Source: CAJQQY01 sp964352225 (GTDB lineage Bacteria > Bacteroidota > Bacteroidia > Chitinophagales > Saprospiraceae). Taken from it: a stretch of DNA of 14,126 nucleotides. The notes beneath the pieces are model-generated. The model had not been told where the DNA came from. It worked only from the letters and a program-made list of their open reading frames with translations, and ran no database searches. The position numbers and the translations under genes are program-made. Positions 5,214-14,126 of this stretch are shown here, piece by piece (the first letter of the stretch is position 1; every line of letters starts with the position of its first letter). The stretch is from the NCBI GenBank assembly GCA_964352225.1, contig CAYGRM010000163.1, forward strand, positions 1 through 14,126, read 5' to 3'.

Positions 5214-8200
5214 ATGAAAAACTTTCTTTCCTTTTTTATAAAATATCCAGTTGCCGTTAACGTCATCATGATTTCTGTGGCAATTTTTGGATACCTAGGT
5301 TTGCAAGAAACTAAATCATCATTTTTCCCACTTGATGATTCCAAACTTATCTTTATCAATATAACTTATCCAGGGGCATCTCCAGCGGAGATTGAAGAAG
5401 GAGTTGTTTTAAAAATAGAAGACAACCTTCGAGGACTAGTAGATATAGATCGGGTGACTTCAGCTTCCCAAGAAAATAGTGCAAGGATTACAGTCGAGAT
5501 TGAAGAAGGAGCTGATATTGATATCGTTCTAGCCAATGTTAAAAATGCAGTAGATCGAGTTCCTTCCTTTCCTGTAGATATGGAACCTCCAGTAATTTCT
5601 AAGCAAGAAAATATTAATCCAGCGATCACCTTTACGGTGAGTGGAGAAGGCGTGCCTTTGACTACCTTAAAAGAAGTATCTCGAAAAGTAGAAGATGATA
5701 TTCGTGCTATTCCAAATATTTCTCAAGTTGAATTAAGTGGTTTTCCTGATGAAGAAATTGAAATTGCGGTAAGAGAGAATGACCTCCTTGCTTTTAATTT
5801 GACTTTTGCCGAGGTCGCTGCAGCTGTACGAAATTCTAATCTTATCACGACTGGTGGAAATATAAAAACCGATACAGAAGAGTATTTAATTCGAGCAAAA
5901 AATAGATCATATTTTGGTAGTGAATTAGATTTTATAATTGTCAAAGCAAGTCCTACCGGACAAATCGTTAGGTTAAGGGATATCGCAGAAGTCCGAGACA
6001 AATGGTCTGAAGTTCCTGACCGAATCAATTTTAATGGCAACTCAGCCGTCCAGCTTTCAGTTAGTACGACGAACAATGAAGACTTGCTTTATGCGACTGA
6101 TAAAATCAAAGAATACATTATAGATTTTAATGAAAAAAATGATGTACTAAAATTAAGTATCAGTAATGATTCTTCGGTTGCGCTGAATGCTCGACAAAAA
6201 CTACTAGTTGATAATGGATTGATTGGAATCCTTTTAGTGTTAGTTTTTCTTTCGATTTTCCTTAAGCCAAGTATTGCCTTTTGGGTAGCGATTGGATTAC
6301 CGTTTTCATTTTTGGGGCTCTTTATTTTTGCTCCAAGTTTTATGACGATCAATGTAATTTCGCTTTTTGGGATGATCATCGTGATTGGTATTTTGGTTGA
6401 TGATGGAATTGTCATCGCAGAAAATATTTATGATCAATATGAGAAAGGAAAGTCGAAAGTTCAAGCAGCCATTGATGGAACACTCCAAGTTTTTCCCCCA
6501 ATTATGGCTGCAATTTTGACGACGATTATTGCCTTTTCTACTTTTATTTTTCTTCCTGAAAGACTAGGTTCTTTCTTTGGTCAAATTGCCAAAGTGGTAG
6601 GCATCATATTAGTTATTTCCTTAATTGAAGCATTCTTAATCTTACCTGCTCACTTAGCTCATTCACGGGCATTGGATAAAAATGCTAAACCATTTATTCT
6701 AAATATTTGGGCAGATAAGGGGATTACTTGGTTGAGAGATACTTTGTATGTTCCTTTTTTAAGATTCATTTTAAACTATAAAGTGTTTGGTTTTGCTATT
6801 CCTATTGCTTTGCTTTTAGTGACCATTGGGGCGTTGCAAGGAGGAATTATCCGACTAACATTTTTTCCAAATATTGCTTCGGATAGTGTAGCTATTACTT
6901 TAAAAATGCCGCAAGGAACGAGTGAAAATATTACTGATTCCATCATTACCGTCATTGAAAAAGCAGCTTGGGAGGCTAATATTGAATTGACTGAAAATCA
7001 AACAGGTAATCTTCCTGTAATTGAAAATTCTGTTCGTCGATTAGGACCTGGTTCTTCCAATGCCTCTTTGACTTTAAATTTACTTCCAGGCGAGGAACGA
7101 GATGTTCCTTCAGCGGTGGTATCTAATGCCATCCGTAAAAAAGTAGGCCCAATCTACGATGCAGAAAGTGTGGTGTTTGGTTCTGGAAATGCCTTTGGAG
7201 GGAAGCCTGTTTCCATATCATTGGTAGGAAATAATATCGCTGAACTAAAGCAAGCTAAGCAAGATTTAAAAGCAGCTTTCAGAAGTAATCCACGACTAGC
7301 GGATGTTACCGATAACGATCCGGCAGGTATCAAAGAAATAAAAATTCAGCTTAAAGAAAATGCTTATTTGCTTGGGTTGACTTTGAATGGAGTGATGTCA
7401 CAAGTTCGTTCAGGGTTCTTTGGTGCATCCGTTCAACGGTTTCAAAGAGGTCGCGATGAGATTCGAGTTTGGGTGAGATACGATCGAAGCAATCGAAGTA
7501 GTATTACCGATTTGGATAGAATGCGAATTGTCACACCAACCGGAAATCGAGTTCCCCTTGCAGAAATTGCATCTTATGAGATCGAACGTGGGGATGTTGT
7601 TATTAATCATATTGATGGTCGACGAGAGATCAGAGTTGATGCAGATTTAACTGATGCAAAAGACTCCGCTCCGGAAATTTTAGCTAATATCAGAACAGCG
7701 GTAATGCCAGAAATTATTGCTAAATATCCAACGGTAACACCCCTCTATGAAGGTCAAAATCGAGGCGTTTCAAAGATAGGTGCAGCGATGGCAAAAGTAT
7801 TACCAATCATCTTGATTTTGATGTATGCCGTAATTGCTTTTGTCTTCAGATCATACGGTCAGCCACTTTTATTATTTATTTTGATACCCTTTAGTTTTGT
7901 TGGAGTAGCTTGGGGACATTGGGTGCATGGACAAAGTATTAATGTATTATCAGGTTTGGGAATTGTGGCATTAGTCGGGATTTTGGTCAATGATGGACTG
8001 GTCTTAATTGAGAAGTTTAATTTGTTACTAAAGGATGGTGTGCCTTATCGGAAGGCGATGGTGGAGGCAGGAAGGTCTCGTTTTAGAGCTATATTTTTGA
8101 CTTCGCTTACGACGGTTGCGGGACTTGCCCCGTTAATTTTTGAAAAGAGTTTTTCTGCTCAATTTTTAATCCCAATGGCCATTTCTGTAGCATATGGAAT

Positions 8201-8366
8201 AGCCTACGCGACATTTATGACGCTATTTTTATTACCACTTTTATTAGCAGTTAAAAACAGTTTTAAAGTAGGAATAAAATGGTTATGGACTGGGAAAAAA
8301 CCAGAAAGAGAATCTGTTGAGAGAGCAATCATAGAAATGGAATCTGAGGCTGATGCTGCCAAATAA
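5214..8366 (+). CDS. RND efflux transporter permease subunit (AcrB/HAE family)
   Basis: This 1050-residue inner-membrane pump has the twofold RND design: TM1 at about 12-31, a first periplasmic loop, TM2-6, a second TM7 and loop, then TM8-12. The proton-relay acidic pair D396-D397 lies in GILVDDGIV of TM4, matching AcrB D407-D408. The equivalent place in TM10 reads GILVNDG (N926-D927). The length is normal for the family. The frame opens 11 codons earlier (ATG at 5181), but the conserved beginning MKNFLSFFIKYPVAVN fits the cytoplasmic N-terminal helix of RND pumps, so I start at 5214. Substrate class is not readable; drugs, detergents, bile-like compounds or lipids are all possible. The C-terminal tail is acidic and variable. 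It is flanked by the adaptor and channel genes on the same strand. Confidence 0.95.
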   Translation: MKNFLSFFIKYPVAVNVIMISVAIFGYLGLQETKSSFFPLDDSKLIFINITYPGASPAEIEEGVVLKIEDNLRGLVDIDRVTSASQENSARITVEIEEGADIDIVLANVKNAVDRVPSFPVDMEPPVISKQENINPAITFTVSGEGVPLTTLKEVSRKVEDDIRAIPNISQVELSGFPDEEIEIAVRENDLLAFNLTFAEVAAAVRNSNLITTGGNIKTDTEEYLIRAKNRSYFGSELDFIIVKASPTGQIVRLRDIAEVRDKWSEVPDRINFNGNSAVQLSVSTTNNEDLLYATDKIKEYIIDFNEKNDVLKLSISNDSSVALNARQKLLVDNGLIGILLVLVFLSIFLKPSIAFWVAIGLPFSFLGLFIFAPSFMTINVISLFGMIIVIGILVDDGIVIAENIYDQYEKGKSKVQAAIDGTLQVFPPIMAAILTTIIAFSTFIFLPERLGSFFGQIAKVVGIILVISLIEAFLILPAHLAHSRALDKNAKPFILNIWADKGITWLRDTLYVPFLRFILNYKVFGFAIPIALLLVTIGALQGGIIRLTFFPNIASDSVAITLKMPQGTSENITDSIITVIEKAAWEANIELTENQTGNLPVIENSVRRLGPGSSNASLTLNLLPGEERDVPSAVVSNAIRKKVGPIYDAESVVFGSGNAFGGKPVSISLVGNNIAELKQAKQDLKAAFRSNPRLADVTDNDPAGIKEIKIQLKENAYLLGLTLNGVMSQVRSGFFGASVQRFQRGRDEIRVWVRYDRSNRSSITDLDRMRIVTPTGNRVPLAEIASYEIERGDVVINHIDGRREIRVDADLTDAKDSAPEILANIRTAVMPEIIAKYPTVTPLYEGQNRGVSKIGAAMAKVLPIILILMYAVIAFVFRSYGQPLLLFILIPFSFVGVAWGHWVHGQSINVLSGLGIVALVGILVNDGLVLIEKFNLLLKDGVPYRKAMVEAGRSRFRAIFLTSLTTVAGLAPLIFEKSFSAQFLIPMAISVAYGIAYATFMTLFLLPLLLAVKNSFKVGIKWLWTGKKPERESVERAIIEMESEADAAK

Positions 8367-8447
8367 TCATTTTTAATTTCAGATTGGAAACCAAAAAATA
8401 TCTGTTTCGATTTATCGTAACACCACCATTTAACAATCATAAGATTT

Positions 8448-9746
8448 ATGAAAAATATATATTTAGCCATCATATTATTTCTTGGATTTAATTTGAGTGC
8501 TCAGAATGTTCTGACTTTGGATCAAGCAAAAGCGATTACTTTAGCCAATAATTTTGGGATTAAAATCGCAAAAAATAATGTAACCTTAGCTCAAAATCAA
8601 ACGGATAGAAAAGTGAATGGTTATCTTCCAACTGTTTCTGCAACTGCGGGGCTAAACAGTAATTTTGGGGGATCCACGCAAACTTTTGGAAATGGAAATG
8701 AAGCTTCAACTGCTAACGCTTTCACCTGGGGAGGGAATGGATCAGTTAGAGCTGATTATACCATTTTTGATAAACGACGGGAGCTAACTTTGGATCAATT
8801 GAAAGAATCACTCAATCTTTCCAACTTACAACTAAAGCAAACTATTGAGCAAAATTTATTGCAAGTATATAATGGATACTTTCAGGTTGCTCAGTTAGCG
8901 CAAAATGTTGATGTTTTACGAGAAGCCATTACAATTTCTCAAGAGCGATTGCGTTGTTCTCAATATCAATTGGACTTTGGGCAAGGAAGTGGATTGAATG
9001 TTTTAAATGCAAAAGTGGATATTCAGCGAGATAGTGTGAACCTGCTAAATGCCAAAATGAATCTTGAAAATGCCAAACGAAATCTAAATGTTTCGATGGG
9101 AAGAAATACCACAGAATCCTTCGAAGTGGAAATAAATACAGGACTTGATGAAACCTTAAACCTCGAATCATTAGTTGAGCAAGCAAAAAAAGATAATCTA
9201 GCTATTCAAGTTAATCGTCAAAACTTGTCAGTAAACGAAATGAATTTACAGCTAATTGATGCCGAAAAAAATCCAACCGTTTCTGCTGGCGCATCATATG
9301 CGTTTAATTATTCCGATAATCCAGAGGGAGCGTTTATTGACCGATCCAACTCTAGAGGATTTGCTGCTAATGTAGGAGTCAATTGGACTATTTTTGATGC
9401 GAGTAGAGATATCAGAAAACAAAACGCGGTGATCAATTTGACAAATCAAAAACTTCAAATTGATCAGCTTCAACAACAGTTAGAAAGAGACATCATCAAT
9501 GCTTGGGCTGATTATCAAAATGCACTTTTCATTTTGCAAGTGGAAGAAAATGCCGTAGAAACGAATCGGGAGAATTTCGCTCGAACGGAAGAACAAGTAA
9601 AAAGAGGTCAATTAACTTCGATTGAATTTCGACAAGCTCAATTAAATTTGTTAAATGCTCAAACAAGTTTAAATAATGCTAAGTTTGATGCAAAGTTAAG
9701 AGAAGTTCAATTGAGGCAGTTAGTTGGAAAATTAATAGATAATTGA
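8448..9746 (+). CDS. TolC-family outer membrane efflux channel
   Basis: This is a 432-residue outer-membrane factor that would complete the tripartite pump. It has a signal peptide (KNIYLAIILFLGFNLSAQ, cleavage probably after A18). Two homologous OEP repeats follow, at about 24-210 and 230-428, each with long coiled-coil helices: YQLDFGQGSGLNVLNAKVDI and ARTEEQVKRGQLTSIEFRQA are the matching conserved helices in each half. The strand segments are rich in aromatic and small residues (SAGASYAFNYSDNPEG, GVNWTIFD). It starts 81 nt after the pump gene and is very likely cotranscribed with it. C171 in the first repeat is unusual, since channel proteins are generally poor in cysteine. Confidence 0.94.
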   Translation: MKNIYLAIILFLGFNLSAQNVLTLDQAKAITLANNFGIKIAKNNVTLAQNQTDRKVNGYLPTVSATAGLNSNFGGSTQTFGNGNEASTANAFTWGGNGSVRADYTIFDKRRELTLDQLKESLNLSNLQLKQTIEQNLLQVYNGYFQVAQLAQNVDVLREAITISQERLRCSQYQLDFGQGSGLNVLNAKVDIQRDSVNLLNAKMNLENAKRNLNVSMGRNTTESFEVEINTGLDETLNLESLVEQAKKDNLAIQVNRQNLSVNEMNLQLIDAEKNPTVSAGASYAFNYSDNPEGAFIDRSNSRGFAANVGVNWTIFDASRDIRKQNAVINLTNQKLQIDQLQQQLERDIINAWADYQNALFILQVEENAVETNRENFARTEEQVKRGQLTSIEFRQAQLNLLNAQTSLNNAKFDAKLREVQLRQLVGKLIDN

Positions 9747-9767
9747 TCAATCATTATTGATTTTTTT
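9746..9767 (+). terminator. Weak rho-independent terminator candidate after the efflux operon
   Basis: ATCAAT (9746-9751) pairs with ATTGAT (9756-9761) around loop CATT, followed directly by a run of T to 9767. The stem is short and all A/T except one C-G pair, so efficiency is uncertain. The palindromic element at 9785 could reinforce termination. Confidence 0.4.
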
Positions 9768-9784
9768 CCCGATATTGGAATTAA

Positions 9785-9931
9785 GGTTCTAGATGAATTC
9801 ATTTGGTCATTTATAAAAAGTTATGGAGTTATTGATTATTAAGTTATTTCCAAAAGGGTACTTCTAAAGATTGTACGACTAATAACTCATTAACCAATAA
9901 CTCAATAACCAAATGAAATCATCTAGAGCCA
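9785..9931 (+). mobile_element. MITE-like palindromic element, copy 3 (complete, 147 bp, 7-bp TSD)
   Basis: It is the same orientation and about 85% identical by eye to the copy at 1142, with one single-base length difference. The left end starts GGTTCTAGATGAATTCATTT and the right end, reversed, reads TGGCTCTAGATGATTTCAT. An exact 7-bp direct repeat, GAATTAA, flanks it at 9778-9784 and 9932-9938, again with differing bases beyond. No ORF is present. Its right end is 49 bp from the response regulator start, so the regulator's promoter must overlap, lie inside, or sit just after the element. Confidence 0.9.
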
Positions 9932-9980
9932 GAATTAAATTTTTCTAAGAAAAATATCAATCTAAATTCCAAGTTACATT

Positions 9981-10634
9981 ATGATTAAAGTTGCTATAAT
10001 CGAGGATAATATCAATTTAAGAGACCGATTAAAAGGTCTAATGGAGCAGTCGACTCATCTCGAATGTCTACTCGCCGTAGATAGTGTAGAGAAGTTTTTA
10101 AGGTATTACGATGAGGATAAAGAATTAGATATTTTATTATTAGATATAGGGCTTCCAGGGATGTCAGGAATTAAAGGTATTCCACATATTCATAAAATAG
10201 CTCCAGATTTGGATATTGTGATTTTAACGGTTCACCAAGATCCAGACAAAATTTTTAATTCAATCTGTGCAGGTGCGATGGGTTATTTATTAAAAGATCT
10301 AAGCTTCAGCGAATTAGAACAACACATTATATCTGTTAAGGAAAAGGGAGGTTCTGTTTTATCTCCCAAAATTGCCCGGAGGGTTTTGAGACATTTTCAG
10401 AGTGGAAATAAAACGGCAATTAATGATAAAACAGAATTAACTAAAAAAGAGGCGCAAGTGGTTCGATTTTTAGTCGACGGATTATCTTACCAAAAAGTAG
10501 CAGACCAAATTGGAATTACTATTGATGGAGTAAGGTACCATGTTAAAAATATTTATAAAAAACTTCAAGTAAGCTCTAAAGCTCAAGTAGTTAAAAAATA
10601 TTTAGAAGGAGATATAGATTTTGAAACTGATTGA
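9981..10634 (+). CDS. Response regulator, NarL/LuxR family
   Basis: This 217-residue cytoplasmic regulator has an N-terminal receiver domain (about 1-120) with acidic residues E8-D9, phospho-acceptor D55 in LLLDIGLPGMSG, T83 in ILTVHQD and K105 in YLLKD. A linker follows, then a C-terminal LuxR-type helix-turn-helix (about 153-210): LTKKEAQVVRFLVDGLSYQKVADQ, with recognition helix TIDGVRYHVKNIYKKL. All phosphorylation residues are intact. The sensor kinase gene starts 12 nt downstream, so the two almost certainly form one two-component system. The DNA target is unknown; the efflux operon just upstream is one candidate, but no shared site was identified. Confidence 0.95.
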   Translation: MIKVAIIEDNINLRDRLKGLMEQSTHLECLLAVDSVEKFLRYYDEDKELDILLLDIGLPGMSGIKGIPHIHKIAPDLDIVILTVHQDPDKIFNSICAGAMGYLLKDLSFSELEQHIISVKEKGGSVLSPKIARRVLRHFQSGNKTAINDKTELTKKEAQVVRFLVDGLSYQKVADQIGITIDGVRYHVKNIYKKLQVSSKAQVVKKYLEGDIDFETD

Positions 10635-10646
10635 AAATTCCATTCT

Positions 10647-13577
10647 ATGAAGAACCTTATCTCTAGTAAGATTACTTTTCTTTTTCTCTTCCTTTTTTCG
10701 ATTTCAAGTTTTGGTCAAACTGATTCTTATCGAATAGCAGAATTGTATACTACTGATGATGGACTTTCCCACAATTTTATTACCAGCCTTGAAAAATTCA
10801 AAATGGGTGCAATGTTAATAGGCACCCACAATGGCTTATTAATTTACGATGGGTATGACTTTGAGTTAGTTAATAGTGACTCAACTAGCCAACCTCAATT
10901 AAATACAAATGTTATTAATTCTATTGCTATCGACTCAGCGTTAAATGTATGGGTAGCTTCAGATAATGGAATCAATAAAGCTCATCTATTCAATCAAGAA
11001 AATGAACGAATCTTCAACCTTGGAAATAAAAAATATCCTGCCTTAAAAACTCAGTATGATTCAAAATCAACGCTAACTAGTGCTTCCAATGGTGAAATTT
11101 GGATGATCAATAATGGGATTATTTGTCGCATGATAGATGGTGAAATAAAACAATATTTTCCAGAAAAATATAATGAGGTATTAAAGATTGTTTCGGATGA
11201 TCAAAATAATATGTATGCTCTTGGTAAGGATTTTATCTTTGGTTTCTCTCTTTTAGGAGAGATGCTTTTCGAAATAAATCAAATAGAGTCTCCAACATAT
11301 GGCCTCCTGAAAAGAGGGGATATATCCAACCTATTCAGGACTAAGGATGGCGAAATTATTATGGAAGATTTTAATAATAATAGATTTTTTAAAATAATTT
11401 CTTCTGGAGAAATAATAGATCTGAATCCCAAAAATCATTGGATCCCAAAATTATTTAAGGAGATAGATCAGCAGATTTCTAAATACAATATCAAATCAAT
11501 TAAGAAATTTGATATCCTAGAAACAGACCAAAACCTGATCTGGGTTGCTACAAATTTTGGCTTGTTAAAAATTTTAGTTGATCATCATTATTTTGAAACT
11601 ATTCCTGAACTGGAAGGAATAAATTGCTGGAAACTCATAGAAGGAAACAATGGATTAATTTATGGAGGTACGCTTTCTCCAAATAATTTTTTTGCTTATA
11701 ACCCGATTAATAAGAATTTTAAATGGATAAATAATAATCAAGATGCTGCCGATATGGTTTCATTGAATCAAGATTCGATTATTGTCGTTGGAGCAAATAA
11801 AGAGGTTCGTATTTTTAGTGAGTCTAATCAAGCAGTTGTTTCCATGGTGAAAAATCCTAATGGAGTTGATTTGGAGTCTGTTTTTTATGACGGAGATAGT
11901 ATGCTTTGGTTTGGAGCTCAGAAAGGCCTTTTTCAATCAAAAATTTCTAATCCATTGAAAATTTCAAAATGGATTTCTCCTGAAGGGGATATAGTTTCCG
12001 AAAATTTGGTTCGGGATATTTGTCCGATTGGAGATAGTACTTTTCTTTTGGCATCAAATAATGGAATAATATTATTCCATAAAACAAAAGGAACGCAATT
12101 AGTCCTGCAGGAGAAATCACCCGCCAATCAGAGAATACTAAATAATATTGTTGGTCAATTTATTAAGGATAAGGATGGGAATGTTTGGGTAGCTACAGAT
12201 GGAGGGCTTAATTTTTTGGATATGAAGACAATGGAATTAACCAAATCATTTAAAAAAGAAGATGGTCTTCCCAGTAGTATAATTTATAATATGGTCATGG
12301 AAGGTGATTCTGTTTTATGGTTAGGAACTGCAAATGGATTAAGTAGGTTTGATCTTGAAAAAGAATCTTTTTTTAATTTTTATAAAAAAGAAGGAATTGC
12401 TGATAATGAATTTAATACGAATTCTTGGGTGAGAGGGAAAGGTGGAAAAATATTTTTAGGAGGGATTAGAGGAGTAACCATCATTAATCCTAAAAAAATT
12501 GATGCTAATAAATATTTAGGATTCCACTTTATTCAACGTTACTATAAATATAATTCTTCAACTGGAAAGATTAAACAATTCCGATATAACCCAAGAAAGA
12601 TCGAACCAATTCAGGTTAAGCCCTTCGAATCAGTTATTGAACTTCATCTCGTAAATGGAGATTTTAATAGTCCTAATAAAAATACGTTCTCTTATCTTTT
12701 AGAAGGATATGACCAAGAATGGATACCAATGTCCACTCTTCCAATTGTTCGTTTTTCTAATTTGGAGGCAGGTGAATATGTTTTTAAATTGAAGTCAGCA
12801 AATTCAAATGGAGTCCCAAATGAGTATATTTTTGAGGTGCCAATTATTGTAGAAGAATATTTTTATAAGAGTAAATGGTTTCTCATTTTGATTGTTTCCT
12901 TATTACTAATTTCTGTGTTTGCAATTATTCAATACCGATTTTATTTGTACCAAAAAAAAATACAATTACGTAATAAACTAGCAAGAGATCTCCATGATGA
13001 AATGAGTAACTCATTCAATAATATTAGAATTATTGCCAAAGAAAGTAATCCTGATGATATTAATAAAACTAAAGCAGACATGTATCATATTAAAAATATG
13101 AGTAGTGAGGCCATCGAATTGGTAGAAGATGTCATTTGGTCTTTAAATCGAGAGAATCGAAATGTTGGAGATATGATAATGAAAATGGAAGATTTTTTAG
13201 ATGATGTCTTAAAGTCAAAAAATATTCCCTACACCTTTGAAAAAATTGATATCAACGAAGATGGAGAGCTCAGTTATTTACTCCGGCGTAATCTGCTCCT
13301 TATTTTTAAGGAAGCGATTACCAATACGATAAAACATTCGAAGCCCTTGCATGTCCACATCTTAATTCAAAGTCAACCTAGAATAATTTATTTCCAAGTT
13401 ACTAATGTTTTTGATGAGTTAGTCAAAGCAGAATATTCAACTGGTTTGGGGATACCTGGGATGCGTCAGAGAGCTGAATTTATTAATGCAACCATTGAAA
13501 CCAAGAAATTGAAAAACCAGTTTGATTTAATTATGAAAATTAAGAAAGTAAAAAAATTAAGCCTATTAAAAAAGTAA
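10647..13577 (+). CDS. Propeller-type sensor histidine kinase (Reg_prop, Y_Y_Y, HisKA_3, HATPase)
   Basis: This 976-residue inner-membrane sensor has a signal peptide (1-24, ending SSFGQ) and a large periplasmic part built from propeller repeats with WVATDGGL-like motifs (for example near 62, 512, 557 and 601). A Y_Y_Y domain follows at about 660-740 (YLLEGYDQEW), then one transmembrane helix (744-763). The cytoplasmic part has a HisKA_3 dimer domain with phospho-acceptor H783 in ARDLHDEMSN, and an ATPase domain with an N-box around N893 (FKEAITNTIKHSK) and a GLGIPGMRQRAEF box at 933-945. The usual DxGxG (G1) box before the latter is not recognisable; the sequence there reads VTNVFDELVKAEY. 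Unlike many Bacteroides hybrid kinases it has no receiver or AraC domain; the upstream response regulator serves as output. The signal is not evident; polysaccharide fragments are common for this class, but no glycan-use genes are nearby. Confidence 0.93.
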   Translation: MKNLISSKITFLFLFLFSISSFGQTDSYRIAELYTTDDGLSHNFITSLEKFKMGAMLIGTHNGLLIYDGYDFELVNSDSTSQPQLNTNVINSIAIDSALNVWVASDNGINKAHLFNQENERIFNLGNKKYPALKTQYDSKSTLTSASNGEIWMINNGIICRMIDGEIKQYFPEKYNEVLKIVSDDQNNMYALGKDFIFGFSLLGEMLFEINQIESPTYGLLKRGDISNLFRTKDGEIIMEDFNNNRFFKIISSGEIIDLNPKNHWIPKLFKEIDQQISKYNIKSIKKFDILETDQNLIWVATNFGLLKILVDHHYFETIPELEGINCWKLIEGNNGLIYGGTLSPNNFFAYNPINKNFKWINNNQDAADMVSLNQDSIIVVGANKEVRIFSESNQAVVSMVKNPNGVDLESVFYDGDSMLWFGAQKGLFQSKISNPLKISKWISPEGDIVSENLVRDICPIGDSTFLLASNNGIILFHKTKGTQLVLQEKSPANQRILNNIVGQFIKDKDGNVWVATDGGLNFLDMKTMELTKSFKKEDGLPSSIIYNMVMEGDSVLWLGTANGLSRFDLEKESFFNFYKKEGIADNEFNTNSWVRGKGGKIFLGGIRGVTIINPKKIDANKYLGFHFIQRYYKYNSSTGKIKQFRYNPRKIEPIQVKPFESVIELHLVNGDFNSPNKNTFSYLLEGYDQEWIPMSTLPIVRFSNLEAGEYVFKLKSANSNGVPNEYIFEVPIIVEEYFYKSKWFLILIVSLLLISVFAIIQYRFYLYQKKIQLRNKLARDLHDEMSNSFNNIRIIAKESNPDDINKTKADMYHIKNMSSEAIELVEDVIWSLNRENRNVGDMIMKMEDFLDDVLKSKNIPYTFEKIDINEDGELSYLLRRNLLLIFKEAITNTIKHSKPLHVHILIQSQPRIIYFQVTNVFDELVKAEYSTGLGIPGMRQRAEFINATIETKKLKNQFDLIMKIKKVKKLSLLKK

Positions 13578-13601
13578 CCCTCCTTTCTCACGAAAGGAAG
13601 G
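13578..13601 (+). terminator. Hairpin directly after the kinase stop codon
   Basis: TCCTTTC (13581-13587) pairs with GAAAGGA (13592-13598) around loop TCAC. After one mismatch, CC (13578-13579) pairs with GG (13600-13601). It starts on the first base after the stop. No T-run follows, so it may be an RNA 3'-end stabiliser or weak terminator and not a classical one. Confidence 0.4.
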
Positions 13602-14126
13602 CTACAACTAACACACGCCTTTATTCTTAATTATTCTTTTGGGTAGAATTAACTTAAAGTAAATATTTAATCTTCTTTTTATTATTATCTAAATGGAAAA
13701 TTATTGATTTAGATGAAATGAGATGGAAATCTAATTTTTAGATTGATATATCATTACTAAAAATAATGACACAAATATAAATTCTATAATTGGAAAATAA
13801 TTGTTTTTTCCGCTTACCTAAAGTCTACTTTAACAGTTTTAATCTTGGAAAATGAGTAGGGTTATTTATTTTATTGCCTTAAGTTGTTGGTAATCAATGC
13901 TTTATAAGGCGTAAGTTTTGTTAAGCTATTTTAATATATATATGGAAAATAGTTTATTTATAGAAGTTATGATTTTTGAAACTACATTGTGATGTAGGAC
14001 ATCAGTTTTCAAAAGTAAAGTTTATTTAATTAAAGGAAATTTAAGGTAATTGTTTCATAAAAGATATTGGTTGCCATGTAAATAATATTTACTATTGAAT
14101 TCCATCTATTTTATATGATATAATTG
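13602..14126. other. AT-rich non-coding stretch to the window end
   Basis: No convincing gene is visible on either strand in these 525 bases. Two small perfect dyads occur: AATCTAA/TTAGATT around TTT (13728-13744) and CTACAT/ATGTAG around TGTG (13982-13997). No exact TAnnTTTG box with proper spacing was found. It may hold the leader of a gene beyond the window. Confidence 0.5.

Noticed and set aside
5366..8473. Several antisense open frames of 60-117 codons opposite the pump gene
   Set aside because: They lie wholly or almost wholly inside a strongly conserved RND coding sequence and show no family motifs or plausible starts; they are shadows of the real gene.
1..9931. Possible CRISPR or tandem repeat array from the recurring AATAACT blocks
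   Set aside because: The blocks occur only inside the three dispersed palindromic elements, with no regular repeat-spacer structure and no cas genes.
13942..13992. Small open frame of 16 codons in the AT-rich tail
   Set aside because: Too short, no ribosome-binding or conservation evidence, and such frames are expected by chance at this base composition.

Overview
The window looks like chromosomal DNA of a Bacteroidota bacterium. It is AT-rich, shows TAnnTTTG-type -7 promoter boxes and few Shine-Dalgarno sites, and encodes a periplasmic propeller sensor histidine kinase with a Y_Y_Y domain, which is typical of this phylum. The gene set suggests Cytophagales (perhaps Cyclobacteriaceae), but the genus cannot be fixed from sequence alone.

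Layout: (1) 78-1133, + strand, a membrane-anchored paraoxonase/arylesterase-like lactonase whose calcium and histidine residues are all conserved. (2) 1337-2963, - strand, two adjacent paralogous class I polyphosphate kinase 2 genes, 4 nt apart. (3) 3238-3690, + strand, a MarR-family regulator divergent from the ppk2 pair, with a perfect 12-bp palindrome in the shared upstream region. (4) 3691-4034, a gene-free stretch with a dyad, two REP-like hairpins and a 117-nt palindromic element. (5) 4035-9746, + strand, a complete RND efflux system: periplasmic adaptor, inner-membrane RND pump and TolC-like outer-membrane channel. The MarR protein is a plausible local regulator of it. (6) 9981-13577, + strand, a NarL/LuxR-type response regulator followed 12 nt later by a 976-residue propeller sensor kinase. 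(7) 13578-14126, AT-rich non-coding sequence.

The most striking non-genic feature is a family of ~146-bp imperfect palindromes present three times: 1-63 (cut by the window edge, inverted), 1142-1287 and 9785-9931. Both complete copies are flanked by exact but different 7-bp direct repeats (AACTTTG and GAATTAA), the signature of transposition. They encode no protein, so they look like non-autonomous, MITE-like elements. One ends 14 bp before the start codon of the lactonase gene, one lies between convergent genes, and one lies 49 bp upstream of the response regulator gene. They may therefore affect transcript ends or promoters.

I see no phage, CRISPR, tRNA, rRNA or evident defence system. The genes themselves belong to known families. 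The novelty is in the repeat elements and in a few unusual features, such as a kinase lacking the usual DxGxG box.
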